Assembly (NCBI RefSeq): GCF_042648405.1
Contig: NZ_JBHRXV010000004.1
Span: 310,001 to 374,000, forward strand
DNA length: 64,000 bases
Direction of reading: 5' to 3'
DNA from: Sphingoaurantiacus capsulatus
Lineage (GTDB): Bacteria > Pseudomonadota > Alphaproteobacteria > Sphingomonadales > Sphingomonadaceae
Below the pieces are notes generated by a model, which was not told where the DNA came from, ran no database searches, and worked only from the letters and a program-made list of their open reading frames with translations. The position numbers were made by a program, and so were the translations under genes. This document shows positions 27,288 to 34,793 of the stretch, in pieces (position 1 is the first letter of the stretch; every line of letters starts with the position of its first letter).

Positions 27288-28646
27288 TCAGATGACTTCG
27301 GGAAGCGCTGGCGGCAGGGTCGCGATCGGCTCCGGCCCGGCATGGGGCGGCGGCGCGATGTGGCTTTCGAACACCGCCGGACTGACCGGGGTGATATTGT
27401 GCGCAGCGTTGTCGCCGCTGTTGGCCGGATGGTTCCAGGTCGGCCCGCCCCGCAGCCCAAAGGCCTCGCGCACGTCGTTCATCGCCATCGGCTCGGCGGC
27501 AATGTTGTTGAGCAGCAGATAGCCGTCGGCGATGCCGTCGCCATCGAGATCGAGGGTCAGGCGCTGGCCGGGCAATACCGGCAGCGACGACGACGCCGAC
27601 AGCGAGCCGAGGCTGAAGTTCGGATCGTCGAAGATGTTGGGCAGCGCGACCTGGTCCAGCACGACAACCGTTGCGGTCCCACCGGGCTGGTTCGACACGA
27701 TCACGTCGTAGCTCGGATCATAGTCGACGATGATGCCGAGCAGGGTCGCGGCGGTCGATCCCTGCGGCGCGTTCAGTTCGAAGGTGTCGTTGCCCGCGCC
27801 GCCGATGGCGACGGTGCCGGGATCGAGCTTCAGATGATCGTTGCCGTCGCCGCCGTCGAGCAGATGATGCGGTGCATCGATGCCGCTGTTGCGCTCCAGC
27901 CGGTCATCGCCGGGGGTGCCGACGATGACGTTCGGCGCGAGATCGCCGCCCGGCTGTTCGGCCGAGGCGTCGATCACCAGCTTGGCGATATGCTGGCCGG
28001 GCGACATCGACGGCTCCGGCACGGCGCGCGACGGCGCGTCCGCCGTCCCGTCCGACTCCATCAGCAGCGGCAGCATGAGATTGCTGTCGTCGAGCCCCAC
28101 CGCCGTGACGGCGGCATGGAAATCCTTGGTGGGCAGCAGGTCGGCGGCGGTGACCGGCTTCGCCGCGTCGCGCGCGTCGCGATCATCGTCGGCGTTCCCG
28201 GCCCGCTGCGCGGCGAACGCCCATTCGTCGGTCGTCTGCGCCTCGACCTGATGGTGATAGACGAAGGAGGCGACGACCAGCACCGCGGTCACCACCTGCG
28301 CCGAGGCGCGGCCGGCGGTGGCGAAGGGCACCACCACATCGGTACGGTCCTCGTTCCAGCGCGCGCCGAGCACGCGCTCGACGGCGGTGGCGAGATCGGT
28401 CGAGCGCACGAACAAATCGTCGGCGGTGTGGGCGACGAAGCTGCCGCCCTCGCGCGCGACATGGACGAGCACCTCGTCGCGCGAATCGAGCACGACGCAC
28501 CAGGGATCGCCGCTATCGGTCAGCCCGTAGGCGACCTCGACCCCGGCCTCATCGGCAAAGCGGGCGGCGAGCTCGTCGAGCCGGGCACGCTCGCCCGGCG
28601 ACCAGTCGCCGCGCTGCGGGATGCGGAAAGGGAGGATTGCCCCCAT
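27288..28646 (-). CDS. Membrane-anchored protein with RTX-like calcium-binding repeats
   Basis: A 452-residue protein. Residues 1-100 form a soluble domain (ILPFRIPQRGDW.., GDPWCVVLDSRDEVLVHVAR) that looks like a family often paired with HTH regulators. One membrane helix follows at about 113-131 (SAQVVTAVLVVASFVY). The C-terminal part has RTX-type repeats: GTPGDDRLE, LLDGGDGNDHL, IGGAGNDTFEL at about 243-290, and an acidic LDLDGDGIADG. The likely topology is N-in, C-out. An N-terminal anchor is unusual, because RTX proteins normally leave by type I secretion. It is separated by 6 bases from the HTH gene, suggesting an operon. Confidence 0.82.
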   Translation of the reverse strand: MGAILPFRIPQRGDWSPGERARLDELAARFADEAGVEVAYGLTDSGDPWCVVLDSRDEVLVHVAREGGSFVAHTADDLFVRSTDLATAVERVLGARWNEDRTDVVVPFATAGRASAQVVTAVLVVASFVYHHQVEAQTTDEWAFAAQRAGNADDDRDARDAAKPVTAADLLPTKDFHAAVTAVGLDDSNLMLPLLMESDGTADAPSRAVPEPSMSPGQHIAKLVIDASAEQPGGDLAPNVIVGTPGDDRLERNSGIDAPHHLLDGGDGNDHLKLDPGTVAIGGAGNDTFELNAPQGSTAATLLGIIVDYDPSYDVIVSNQPGGTATVVVLDQVALPNIFDDPNFSLGSLSASSSLPVLPGQRLTLDLDGDGIADGYLLLNNIAAEPMAMNDVREAFGLRGGPTWNHPANSGDNAAHNITPVSPAVFESHIAPPPHAGPEPIATLPPALPEVI

Positions 28647-28652
28647 CGCGCC

Positions 28653-28982
28653 TTAAGCCTTGGCGCTGCCCGCGCGACGCGCGGCATTGCCGAACAGCAG
28701 CCGGAACAGCTCCGGCTCGTAATAGCCGAGCAGATGCTTGGCGAAGGCCTGCGCCTCCTGCCCGAGCGCGGCGGCCCACGCCGCCTGAAGATCGATGGGA
28801 ACGCGGCCCAAGCCGCTCTCTACCTGGCTCACGAAGGTGTAATAGCGCAGCCCGACGCGCTCGGCGAGTTCCGCCTGCGTGATGCCCGTCGTCTCGCGCG
28901 CCGCCTTCAGCCACTGTCCGGCCTCCCGGCGCAGCTCTTTCGTCAGCGCGGCCTGGGCGGCATCGGGGGCGGCTCGGGGCAT
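28653..28982 (-). CDS. XRE-type helix-turn-helix regulator
   Basis: A 109-residue protein starting MPRAAPDAAQ, with AGGAGAG upstream. The HTH is clear: GQWLKAARETTGITQAELAERVGLRYYTFVSQVESGLGRVP, followed by ALGQEAQAFAKHLLGYYEPELFRLLFG. This compact XRE type is common in alphaproteobacteria. It forms an operon with the RTX-like gene and probably regulates it. A perfect inverted repeat 48 bases upstream of the start is the candidate binding site. Confidence 0.9.
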   Translation of the reverse strand: MPRAAPDAAQAALTKELRREAGQWLKAARETTGITQAELAERVGLRYYTFVSQVESGLGRVPIDLQAAWAAALGQEAQAFAKHLLGYYEPELFRLLFGNAARRAGSAKA

Positions 28983-29029
28983 TCTGTCTCTCCTGGTAAA
29001 CGGGGCTTGCGCCGGCTCACCTTGTTTAG

Positions 29030-29043
29030 TAGTTACGCAACTA
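29030..29043. promoter_or_regulatory. Candidate operator of the HTH gene
   Basis: TAGTT-ACGC-AACTA is a perfect inverted repeat, 48 bases upstream of the HTH start and 58 bases upstream of the divergent small open frame. The position suits autoregulation; nothing proves binding. Confidence 0.4.
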
Positions 29044-29100
29044 GTGATTATGTCGCTTTGCGATACTGGATCGCGGAACGCTTGTCGAGAAGGATCAGCG

Positions 29101-29331
29101 GTGGCTGACAGGATGAGGCTCAAGGGGTGGCAGGGAGCGGCGGCGCTGGCCGTCGGCTTCGCCATGGCCGGTGTGCCGAAGCCGGCGGTGCCGCTCGATG
29201 CCGACGACGCCCGGGCGCCGCTGCGTGTCGACGACGCCGACCGCGGCGCGGCCGAAACGCTGACGGTGAATGCCGTGCTGCGTCTCGACACCCGCCCCGA
29301 TCCAGCCGTGGAGGCGATCATCGCGACCTGA
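29101..29331 (+). CDS. Small hypothetical protein
   Basis: A 76-residue open frame starting at GTG 29101, with AAGGA five bases upstream; a nested ATG at 29113 gives 72 residues. It has a hydrophobic segment (GAAALAVGFAMAGVPKPAVPL) that could be a signal peptide or anchor, followed by an acidic tail. No family is recognised. Its position divergent from the HTH operon and its good ribosome-binding site support it, but the composition is ordinary and it could be spurious. Confidence 0.45.
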   Translation: MADRMRLKGWQGAAALAVGFAMAGVPKPAVPLDADDARAPLRVDDADRGAAETLTVNAVLRLDTRPDPAVEAIIAT

Positions 29332-29403
29332 GCTCCAGGCTGAAACCCACCGGCGACAAGTCCCCCCTGTAACGCCGGCGGACTCCCTTCAGTCTGACCC
29401 TGG

Positions 29404-29446
29404 GCGGACCGGCCCCAAACGACCCCTCACTCCGGGGCCGGTCCGC
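29404..29446. terminator. Hairpin between convergent genes
   Basis: A perfect 13-bp stem GCGGACCGGCCCC / GGGGCCGGTCCGC with a 17-base loop, located between the stops at 29331 and 29455. It probably ends both transcripts; no U-tract follows. Confidence 0.6.
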
Positions 29447-29454
29447 ACTTCATC

Positions 29455-30246
29455 TCACAGCGCGGAACGAATGCGATCACCGACCTGCGGGTCGGCGATG
29501 CGGCGGTAGCGCGCCTGCACAAGGCTGAAGACACCGAACAGCAGCAGGCCAAGCGCCACGGCCGTGAACATCCAGCCGGAGACGCCGGCGAGCGCGTCGC
29601 CCATGCCGCCGGCAGCAGCGGCATTCGCGCTGTCCCCGGCGCGCCAGAAGCCCAGGCCCACCAGCCCGAACACGATGCCGCGCGCGGCGTAGCCGAGCCG
29701 GCCAACCCACTGCACCCAGGCCTTGCGCGCCGCGGGCGGGTCGAGTTGCTTCAGGAAACTGAGGCGCACCGCTTCGACGAACTGGAAGATGCCGGCGGCG
29801 ACGAGACCGACCGCGACGAGGCGCACCAGCACGCCGCCGGCGGGCAGGCCGAGCAGCCAGGAGGTCGCGGAGCGCGCGGTGTCGCCGTCGTCACTGCCGC
29901 CGCCGTTGCCGAGCGCCATCTGCAGGACGGCCAGCGCGAGAAACAGATGCGCGAAACCGCTGAGGCCATGGCCGGCGCGCACCGCCTTGCCCTTGGCATC
30001 GTCGCCGGCCCCTTCGAGGTCGAGCGTCGACTCGAGCAGTCGCCAAGCGCCATAGGCGGCGAGGCCGACCGCCGCGAGCGCCAGAAGACCGGTGCCGAAG
30101 CCGTCGCCCGCGAGCGTGCCGAGCGCCTCGGAGGCGCCGGCGGCTTGCCCGGCGCGCAGCGCCAGCCAGCCGATAAGGATGTAGGTAAGACCGCGGGCAG
30201 CGAAGCCGATGCGGGTCAGGGTTTCGAAACGGGCGATCGGCGGCAT
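29455..30246 (-). CDS. DUF1206 family membrane protein
   Basis: A 263-residue protein with six hydrophobic helices arranged as three similar two-helix units. Each unit begins with a G-F-ARG or GYAARG motif (TRIGFAARGLTYILIGW, GLSGFAHLFLALAV, RLGYAARGIVFGLVG), typical of DUF1206. The start at 30246 has GGGAG upstream; an earlier start at 30300 is less likely. The function of the family is unknown. Confidence 0.93.
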   Translation of the reverse strand: MPPIARFETLTRIGFAARGLTYILIGWLALRAGQAAGASEALGTLAGDGFGTGLLALAAVGLAAYGAWRLLESTLDLEGAGDDAKGKAVRAGHGLSGFAHLFLALAVLQMALGNGGGSDDGDTARSATSWLLGLPAGGVLVRLVAVGLVAAGIFQFVEAVRLSFLKQLDPPAARKAWVQWVGRLGYAARGIVFGLVGLGFWRAGDSANAAAAGGMGDALAGVSGWMFTAVALGLLLFGVFSLVQARYRRIADPQVGDRIRSAL

Positions 30247-30352
30247 CGGTGGCTCCCTCAACGCCAATCCGGCCGATGCCGGAAGTGGTTGGGGGCTCAA
30301 TGTGCGCGGGTGCGCGCGAGTTCCGTTTCAACCAACATCAGGGTCAAACGAA

Positions 30353-30376
30353 AGAGGGCGCCCGAAGGCGCCCTCT
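30353..30376 (-). terminator. Rho-independent terminator of the 30404-30679 gene
   Basis: A perfect 10-bp stem AGAGGGCGCC / GGCGCCCTCT with a 4-base loop. On the minus strand it is followed by TTTCGTTTG. Confidence 0.88.
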
Positions 30377-30403
30377 CCGAAAGTAGATCTGCGGTGAGGC
30401 AGC

Positions 30404-30679
30404 TTACTTCTGCATCTCTTCGCCGGCCTGCTCGACCTCGGCGCCGACTTCGGCGGTCGCCGCATCGGTGGCCACCGCCGCATCAGTCGCCGCCGCGTCG
30501 ACCGCCGCACCGGCGTCGTCGACGGCCGCTTCGGTCGCCGCGCCGACATCGGCGGCGGCGGCTTCAACGTCGGCGCCAGCCGAATCCGCGGTGACCTCAG
30601 CGGCCTCCTCGGTCTTCTCGCTGCAGGCCGAAACGCCCAGAGCCGCAACCATCGCCAGCGAAATCGCAAGCTTCTTCAT
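30404..30679 (-). CDS. Alanine-rich acidic lipoprotein
   Basis: A 91-residue predicted lipoprotein; signal MKKLAISLAMVAALGVSAC ends in a lipobox. The mature part is a low-complexity repeat of Ala with Asp/Glu/Val (AAADVGAATEAAVDDAGAAV), likely helical. The start at 30679 is preferred over 30685 because AAGGGGG is then 8 bases away. No function is assigned. An intrinsic terminator follows the stop codon. Confidence 0.8.
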   Translation of the reverse strand: MKKLAISLAMVAALGVSACSEKTEEAAEVTADSAGADVEAAAADVGAATEAAVDDAGAAVDAAATDAAVATDAATAEVGAEVEQAGEEMQK

Positions 30680-30903
30680 CGTCATTTCCCCCTTCAGGCC
30701 GACCCCCCACGGGCCGACGGAAAGCGCTGCCACGTTACGCGGCTGCAACGGTTAGGCAAGCGCTTTTGCGGTGCGCAGCGACTCGCGCGGCAACGTAACG
30801 ACCGGGCGGCGAACTTCTCGGCTCGTCCCGTCGGGCGCGTCGGGATGTCGCGCTTTTGCCCCTCTATTCACTTTCGGTTCACGGCCAGGCTGCCGAATTC
30901 AAC

Positions 30904-30947
30904 GGCGAGCCGGGTGCGTGTCCCCCTCATCCTGCGCCCGGCTCGCC
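30904..30947 (+). promoter_or_regulatory. Structured 5' leader hairpin
   Basis: A perfect 11-bp stem GGCGAGCCGGG / CCCGGCTCGCC with a 22-base C/U-rich loop, ending 37 bases before the start at 30985. The rest of the 305-base gap (30680-30984) holds no gene that I can support; it must contain the promoters of both divergent genes. Confidence 0.5.
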
Positions 30948-30984
30948 CATTTGTATGTGTAAAACAAAAAAGGGAATTCCCCCC

Positions 30985-31278
30985 ATGAACCGTATCCTTC
31001 TCGCCGGCGTGCTGCTGGCCGCCCCCCTTGCTGCGGCCCAGGCTCAGACCGTTTCCGCGCCGCCGGCCGACGCTCCGGTCGAAGCGACGACCAGCACCAC
31101 GGTCGACGCGACCGGCACCGAAGTGACCAACGAGTCCGTGACCACGGGCGCGGGTGAAACCACCACGACGCAGACGGTCGAAACGCCCGATGGCGCCAGT
31201 ACCGAGGTCGAAGCGAAGACCGATGCCGACGGCAAGACCAAGTCGGTGACCAAGACCGAGAAGCCGCCGAAGTCGTAA
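30985..31278 (+). CDS. Small secreted Thr/Val-rich acidic protein
   Basis: A 97-residue protein with a signal peptide (MNRILLAGVLLAAPLAAAQAQ). The mature part is rich in Thr, Val, Glu and Asp (TTSTTVDATGTEVTNESVTT, EVEAKTDADGKTKSVTKTE). AGGGA precedes the ATG. No domain is recognised. Both its leader and its 3' region contain strong hairpins with C/U-rich single-stranded parts. Confidence 0.75.
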   Translation: MNRILLAGVLLAAPLAAAQAQTVSAPPADAPVEATTSTTVDATGTEVTNESVTTGAGETTTTQTVETPDGASTEVEAKTDADGKTKSVTKTEKPPKS

Positions 31279-31298
31279 GCGGCGCCAACCTTTCCCGC

Positions 31299-31378
31299 GC
31301 CGTGACGAGCCGCCCCGGGCATCCTTGCCCCCAAGTCCCCGCCCGGGGCGTCCTCCTGTCCCCCGCTCGTCACGGCGT
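31299..31378. other. Compound hairpin with C/U-rich bulge
   Basis: The outer 13-bp stem CGCCGTGACGAGC / GCTCGTCACGGCG encloses an inner 10-bp stem CGCCCCGGGC / GCCCGGGGCG. A 14-base bulge, TCCTCCTGTCCCCC, lies on the 3' side only. It starts 20 bases after the preceding stop codon and ends 40 bases before tRNA-Thr. It is not followed by a U-tract; it may be a 3' UTR element or part of a small RNA. Confidence 0.55.
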
Positions 31379-31418
31379 TGACCCCCGGCGCGCTGCTACC
31401 CTAGAAGGGCGGCGGCGC

Positions 31419-31490
<72 letters not shown>

Positions 31491-31527
31491 CCGTTTTCCT
31501 TGGTCACCGCGTTTTATCAGGACGGAT

Positions 31528-32985
31528 ATGGCAGCGATCATGCTGCAGGGCACCGGGTCGGACGTCGGCAAGTCGGTGCTGGTCGCCGGCCTGTGCCGGG
31601 CGCTGGCCAATCGGGGCCTGAACGTCCGCCCCTATAAACCGCAGAACATGTCCAACAACGCCGCGGTCACCGTCGACGGCGGCGAGATCGGGCGCGCACA
31701 GGCACTGCAGGCGCTCGCAGCGCGCGTCGACCCGACCGTCGACATGAACCCGGTGCTGCTGAAGCCGCAGGGCGACCGCACCTCGCAGCTGATCGTCCAT
31801 GGCCGGATGCGCGGCACGCTTCATTCGGAGAATTGGCACGAAGGCCGACGGCCGTTGTTGCCCGAGGTGCTGGAGAGCTACCATCGCCTGCGGGCCGCCG
31901 CCGACATCGTCGTTGTGGAAGGCGCGGGCTCGCCCGCCGAAACCAATCTGCGCGCAGGCGACATCGCCAACATGGGCTTCGCGCGCGCCGCAAACGTGCC
32001 GGTCATCCTGGTCGGCGACATCGACCGCGGCGGCGTCATCGCCTCGATCGTCGGCACGCGCGTCGTCATCGACCCCGAGGACGCGGCGATGATCCGCGGC
32101 TTCCTCGTCAACAAATTCCGCGGCGACCCGGCGCTGTTCGACGACGGCTATCGCGATATCGAGGCGCGCACCGGCTGGCGCGGCTATGGCGTGGTGCCGT
32201 GGCTGCCCGAAGCAGCGCGGCTGCCAAGCGAGGATGGCGTGGTGCTGGAGCGCCACGACGCGCCTGCCACCGGCCGCGTCGTCGTCGCCTGCCCGATCAC
32301 CGCGCGCATCGCCAATTTCGACGACCTCGACCCGCTGAAGCTCGAGCCCGGCGTCGAGCTGCGCATGGTGCCGCCCGGCCAGCCGATCCCGGCAGAGGCG
32401 CAGCTGATCATCCTCGCCGGATCGAAGGCCACCCTCCCCGACCTCGCCTTCCTGCGGGCGCAGGGCTGGGACATCGACATCCTCGCGCACCACCGCCGCG
32501 GGCGACCGGTGCTGGGGCTATGCGGCGGTTATCAGATGCTCGGCCGGCGCATCGCCGATCCGCACGGCATCGAGGGGCCGGCGGGCAGCGCCGACGGACT
32601 CGGGCTGCTCGATGTCGAGACGGTGCTGACGCCGGAAAAGGCGCTGCGCCGCGTCGAAGGCATGGCGCTCGGCGCCCCGTTCGCCGGCTATGAAATGCAC
32701 ATCGGCGAAACCTCGGGTCCCGACGCCGCGCGGCCGGTCGTGCAGTTCGCCGATGGCCGCCACGACGGCGCGCGCAGCGCCGACGGGCTGGTAGCGGGCA
32801 CCTATGTTCACGGATTGCTCGCCGCGCCCGAGCAGCGACAGGCATGGCTGGCGACGATCGGCGTTGACGGCAGCGGGCGCGACTATCACGCCTCGATCGA
32901 CGAGGCGCTCGACGCCATCGCCGCGACGCTCGAACGGCATGTCGATATCGACGCGCTGATCGCGCTGACGAAGACCGCCGGCTAG
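31528..32985 (+). CDS. cobQ: Cobyric acid synthase CobQ
   Basis: A 485-residue amidotransferase. The N-terminal ATP-binding domain begins MLQGTGSDVGKSVLVAGLCRAL and contains RPYKPQNMSNNAAV. The C-terminal glutaminase domain has the class-I nucleophile elbow VLGLCGGYQMLG and a histidine in GTYVHGLL. It amidates adenosylcobyrinic acid a,c-diamide at four positions. The stop overlaps that of the convergent btuD-like gene in a shared CTAG. AGGACGGAT supplies the ribosome-binding site. Confidence 0.97.
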   Translation: MAAIMLQGTGSDVGKSVLVAGLCRALANRGLNVRPYKPQNMSNNAAVTVDGGEIGRAQALQALAARVDPTVDMNPVLLKPQGDRTSQLIVHGRMRGTLHSENWHEGRRPLLPEVLESYHRLRAAADIVVVEGAGSPAETNLRAGDIANMGFARAANVPVILVGDIDRGGVIASIVGTRVVIDPEDAAMIRGFLVNKFRGDPALFDDGYRDIEARTGWRGYGVVPWLPEAARLPSEDGVVLERHDAPATGRVVVACPITARIANFDDLDPLKLEPGVELRMVPPGQPIPAEAQLIILAGSKATLPDLAFLRAQGWDIDILAHHRRGRPVLGLCGGYQMLGRRIADPHGIEGPAGSADGLGLLDVETVLTPEKALRRVEGMALGAPFAGYEMHIGETSGPDAARPVVQFADGRHDGARSADGLVAGTYVHGLLAAPEQRQAWLATIGVDGSGRDYHASIDEALDAIAATLERHVDIDALIALTKTAG

Positions 32986-33761
32986 CCGCCGATCCGCGCC
33001 GTGGGCACGATCAGCGGCACGCCGCCGTCGCTGCCGAACCAGGCGCGCACGCCGAATGTCTGCGCCAACCGCTCCGGCGTCAGCACCGCGTCAGGCGTCC
33101 CGTCGGCGACCAGCCGCCCGCCATCCAGCAGCAGCAGCCGGTCGCAGTAGCGCGCGGCGAGGCTGAGATCGTGCAGCACCGCGATGACCAGTTGTCCCGC
33201 GGCCGCCTGCGCGCGCAGCAGGTCCATGATCTCGATCTGGTGGCCGGGGTCGAGCGCGGCCAGCGGCTCGTCGACGATCAGCGCGCTCGATTCCTGCGCG
33301 AGCGCGCGAGCGAGCAGCACGCGCGCCCGCTCGCCGCCCGACAGTTCGGTGGCGACGCGGCCACGCAGATGCGTGACGTCGGCGCGCGCCATGGCGCGAT
33401 CCACCGCTTCAAGATCGGCAGCGGCAAGCCGCGACATCGGCGTGAGCAGCGGCAGGCGCCCGAGCGCTACCACCCGCTCGACAGCTAGCGGCCAGTGCAG
33501 CACCTGCCCTTGCGGCAGATAGGCGAGCAACCGCGCGATCTCGGCGCGGCGCAGTCCGGCGATCGGCGCGCCATCGAGGCGGACGTCGCCTGCGCTGGGT
33601 TCGACGAGTCCGAGCATCGCGCGGACCAATGTCGACTTGCCGGCGCCGTTCGGCCCAATGATGCCGACAAGCCCGCCCGGCGCGAAGTTCGCCGATACGC
33701 CCTCGACAGCGCGACGCCCGCCGAGCGTGACGCCCAGCGTTTCCACCGACAGCGCTACCAT
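32982..33761 (-). CDS. btuD: ABC transporter ATP-binding protein (BtuD/FecE type)
   Basis: A 259-residue ABC ATPase: Walker A GPNGAGKST at 36-44, Q-loop YLPQG, signature LSGGERARVLLARALA, Walker B LIVDEPLAALD. The length and C-terminal part match importers of vitamin B12, haem or siderophores. The position beside cobQ favours cobalamin, but this is inference. The gene overlaps the permease gene upstream by 7 bases. Confidence 0.9.
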   Translation of the reverse strand: MVALSVETLGVTLGGRRAVEGVSANFAPGGLVGIIGPNGAGKSTLVRAMLGLVEPSAGDVRLDGAPIAGLRRAEIARLLAYLPQGQVLHWPLAVERVVALGRLPLLTPMSRLAAADLEAVDRAMARADVTHLRGRVATELSGGERARVLLARALAQESSALIVDEPLAALDPGHQIEIMDLLRAQAAAGQLVIAVLHDLSLAARYCDRLLLLDGGRLVADGTPDAVLTPERLAQTFGVRAWFGSDGGVPLIVPTARIGG

Positions 33762-34753
33762 AGCCGCCGCTCCCGCATCAGGTGGAAGAGGAAGACCGGC
33801 ACGCCGAGGAAGGCGGTCACCACGCCGAGCTTCAGCTCGTTGGTGGTCGGGATCACCCGCACCGCGACATCGGCGATCGCCAGCAGTGCCGCGCCGGCAA
33901 GCGCCGACGGCAGCAGGATCGACGAGGGCGAGCGGTCGGTGAGCGGGCGAATGAGGTGCGGCACGACGAGCCCGACGAAGCCGATCGCGCCCGACACCGC
34001 CACCGCGCCGCCGACGCCGATCGCCACACCGGCAAGCAACCGCAGCCGGGTGCGTTTCAGATCGACACCCAATGACCGTGCGCCGTCCTCGCCGAGCGTC
34101 AGCGCATCGAGTGCCCGACCGTCCCAGACGAGCAGCATTATGCCGACCGCGATGCAGGGCAGCGCCAGCAGCACATGCTGCATCGACCGGTCCTCGAGCG
34201 AGCCGAGCAGCCAGCTCATGATCTCCATCGCCGCGAACGGGTTGGGCGACATGTTGAGCGCCAGGCTGATCGCCGCGCCGCCGAGCGTGCCGATGGCGAT
34301 ACCGGCGAGGATGAGGGTCAGCGCGCTTTCCGATCGTCCGGCGAGCAGGAACAGCAGCAGCAGTGCCAGCAGCGCACCGCCGATCGCCAGCGCCGGCAGC
34401 AGCGCGGGGTGAAGCGCCGCGAGCCCGAAATAGAGCGCCGCCACCGCCCCCAATGCCGCGCCGTTCGAGGCGCCGAGGACCGAGGGTTCGGCGAGCGGAT
34501 TGCGCAGATAGCCCTGCATCGCCGCGCCCGCGATGCCGAGCATCGCGCCGACGCCGAGCGCCAGCAGCACGCGCGGCAGCCGCAGTTCGAACAGGATAGT
34601 ACGCGCGGTCGCATCGCCGCCGCCGGTCAGTGCCGCGAGCGTGCGCTCGACGCCAAGCGACGCGGTACCGACCGACAGCGACAGCGCCGCGGCGACGAGC
34701 AGCACGACGACCAGCGTCGCGATCAGCCCGATGCTCCTGCCGCTTCCCGTCAT
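33755..34753 (-). CDS. btuC: FecCD/BtuC family ABC permease
   Basis: A 332-residue protein with about ten membrane helices. Family blocks: LRLPRVLLALGVGAMLGIAGAAMQGYLRNPLAEPSVLG and, near the end, GFVGLVVPHLIRPL, then TTNELKLGVVTAFLGVPVFLFHLMR. It forms the channel with the ATPase encoded downstream. No periplasmic binding protein (btuF-like) gene lies next to it; the upstream neighbour is the RND efflux operon, 41 bases away. Confidence 0.92.
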   Translation of the reverse strand: MTGSGRSIGLIATLVVVLLVAAALSLSVGTASLGVERTLAALTGGGDATARTILFELRLPRVLLALGVGAMLGIAGAAMQGYLRNPLAEPSVLGASNGAALGAVAALYFGLAALHPALLPALAIGGALLALLLLFLLAGRSESALTLILAGIAIGTLGGAAISLALNMSPNPFAAMEIMSWLLGSLEDRSMQHVLLALPCIAVGIMLLVWDGRALDALTLGEDGARSLGVDLKRTRLRLLAGVAIGVGGAVAVSGAIGFVGLVVPHLIRPLTDRSPSSILLPSALAGAALLAIADVAVRVIPTTNELKLGVVTAFLGVPVFLFHLMRERRLW

Positions 34754-34793
34754 CGCCCCGCTTTTCGCTCCTTTGGCCTGCGCCGCGCGAGCC

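Noticed and set aside
34754..34793. Cobalamin riboswitch ahead of the btuC-like gene
   Set aside because: Only 40 bases lie between this gene and mdtC, too little for the riboswitch, and no B12-box-like element was seen.
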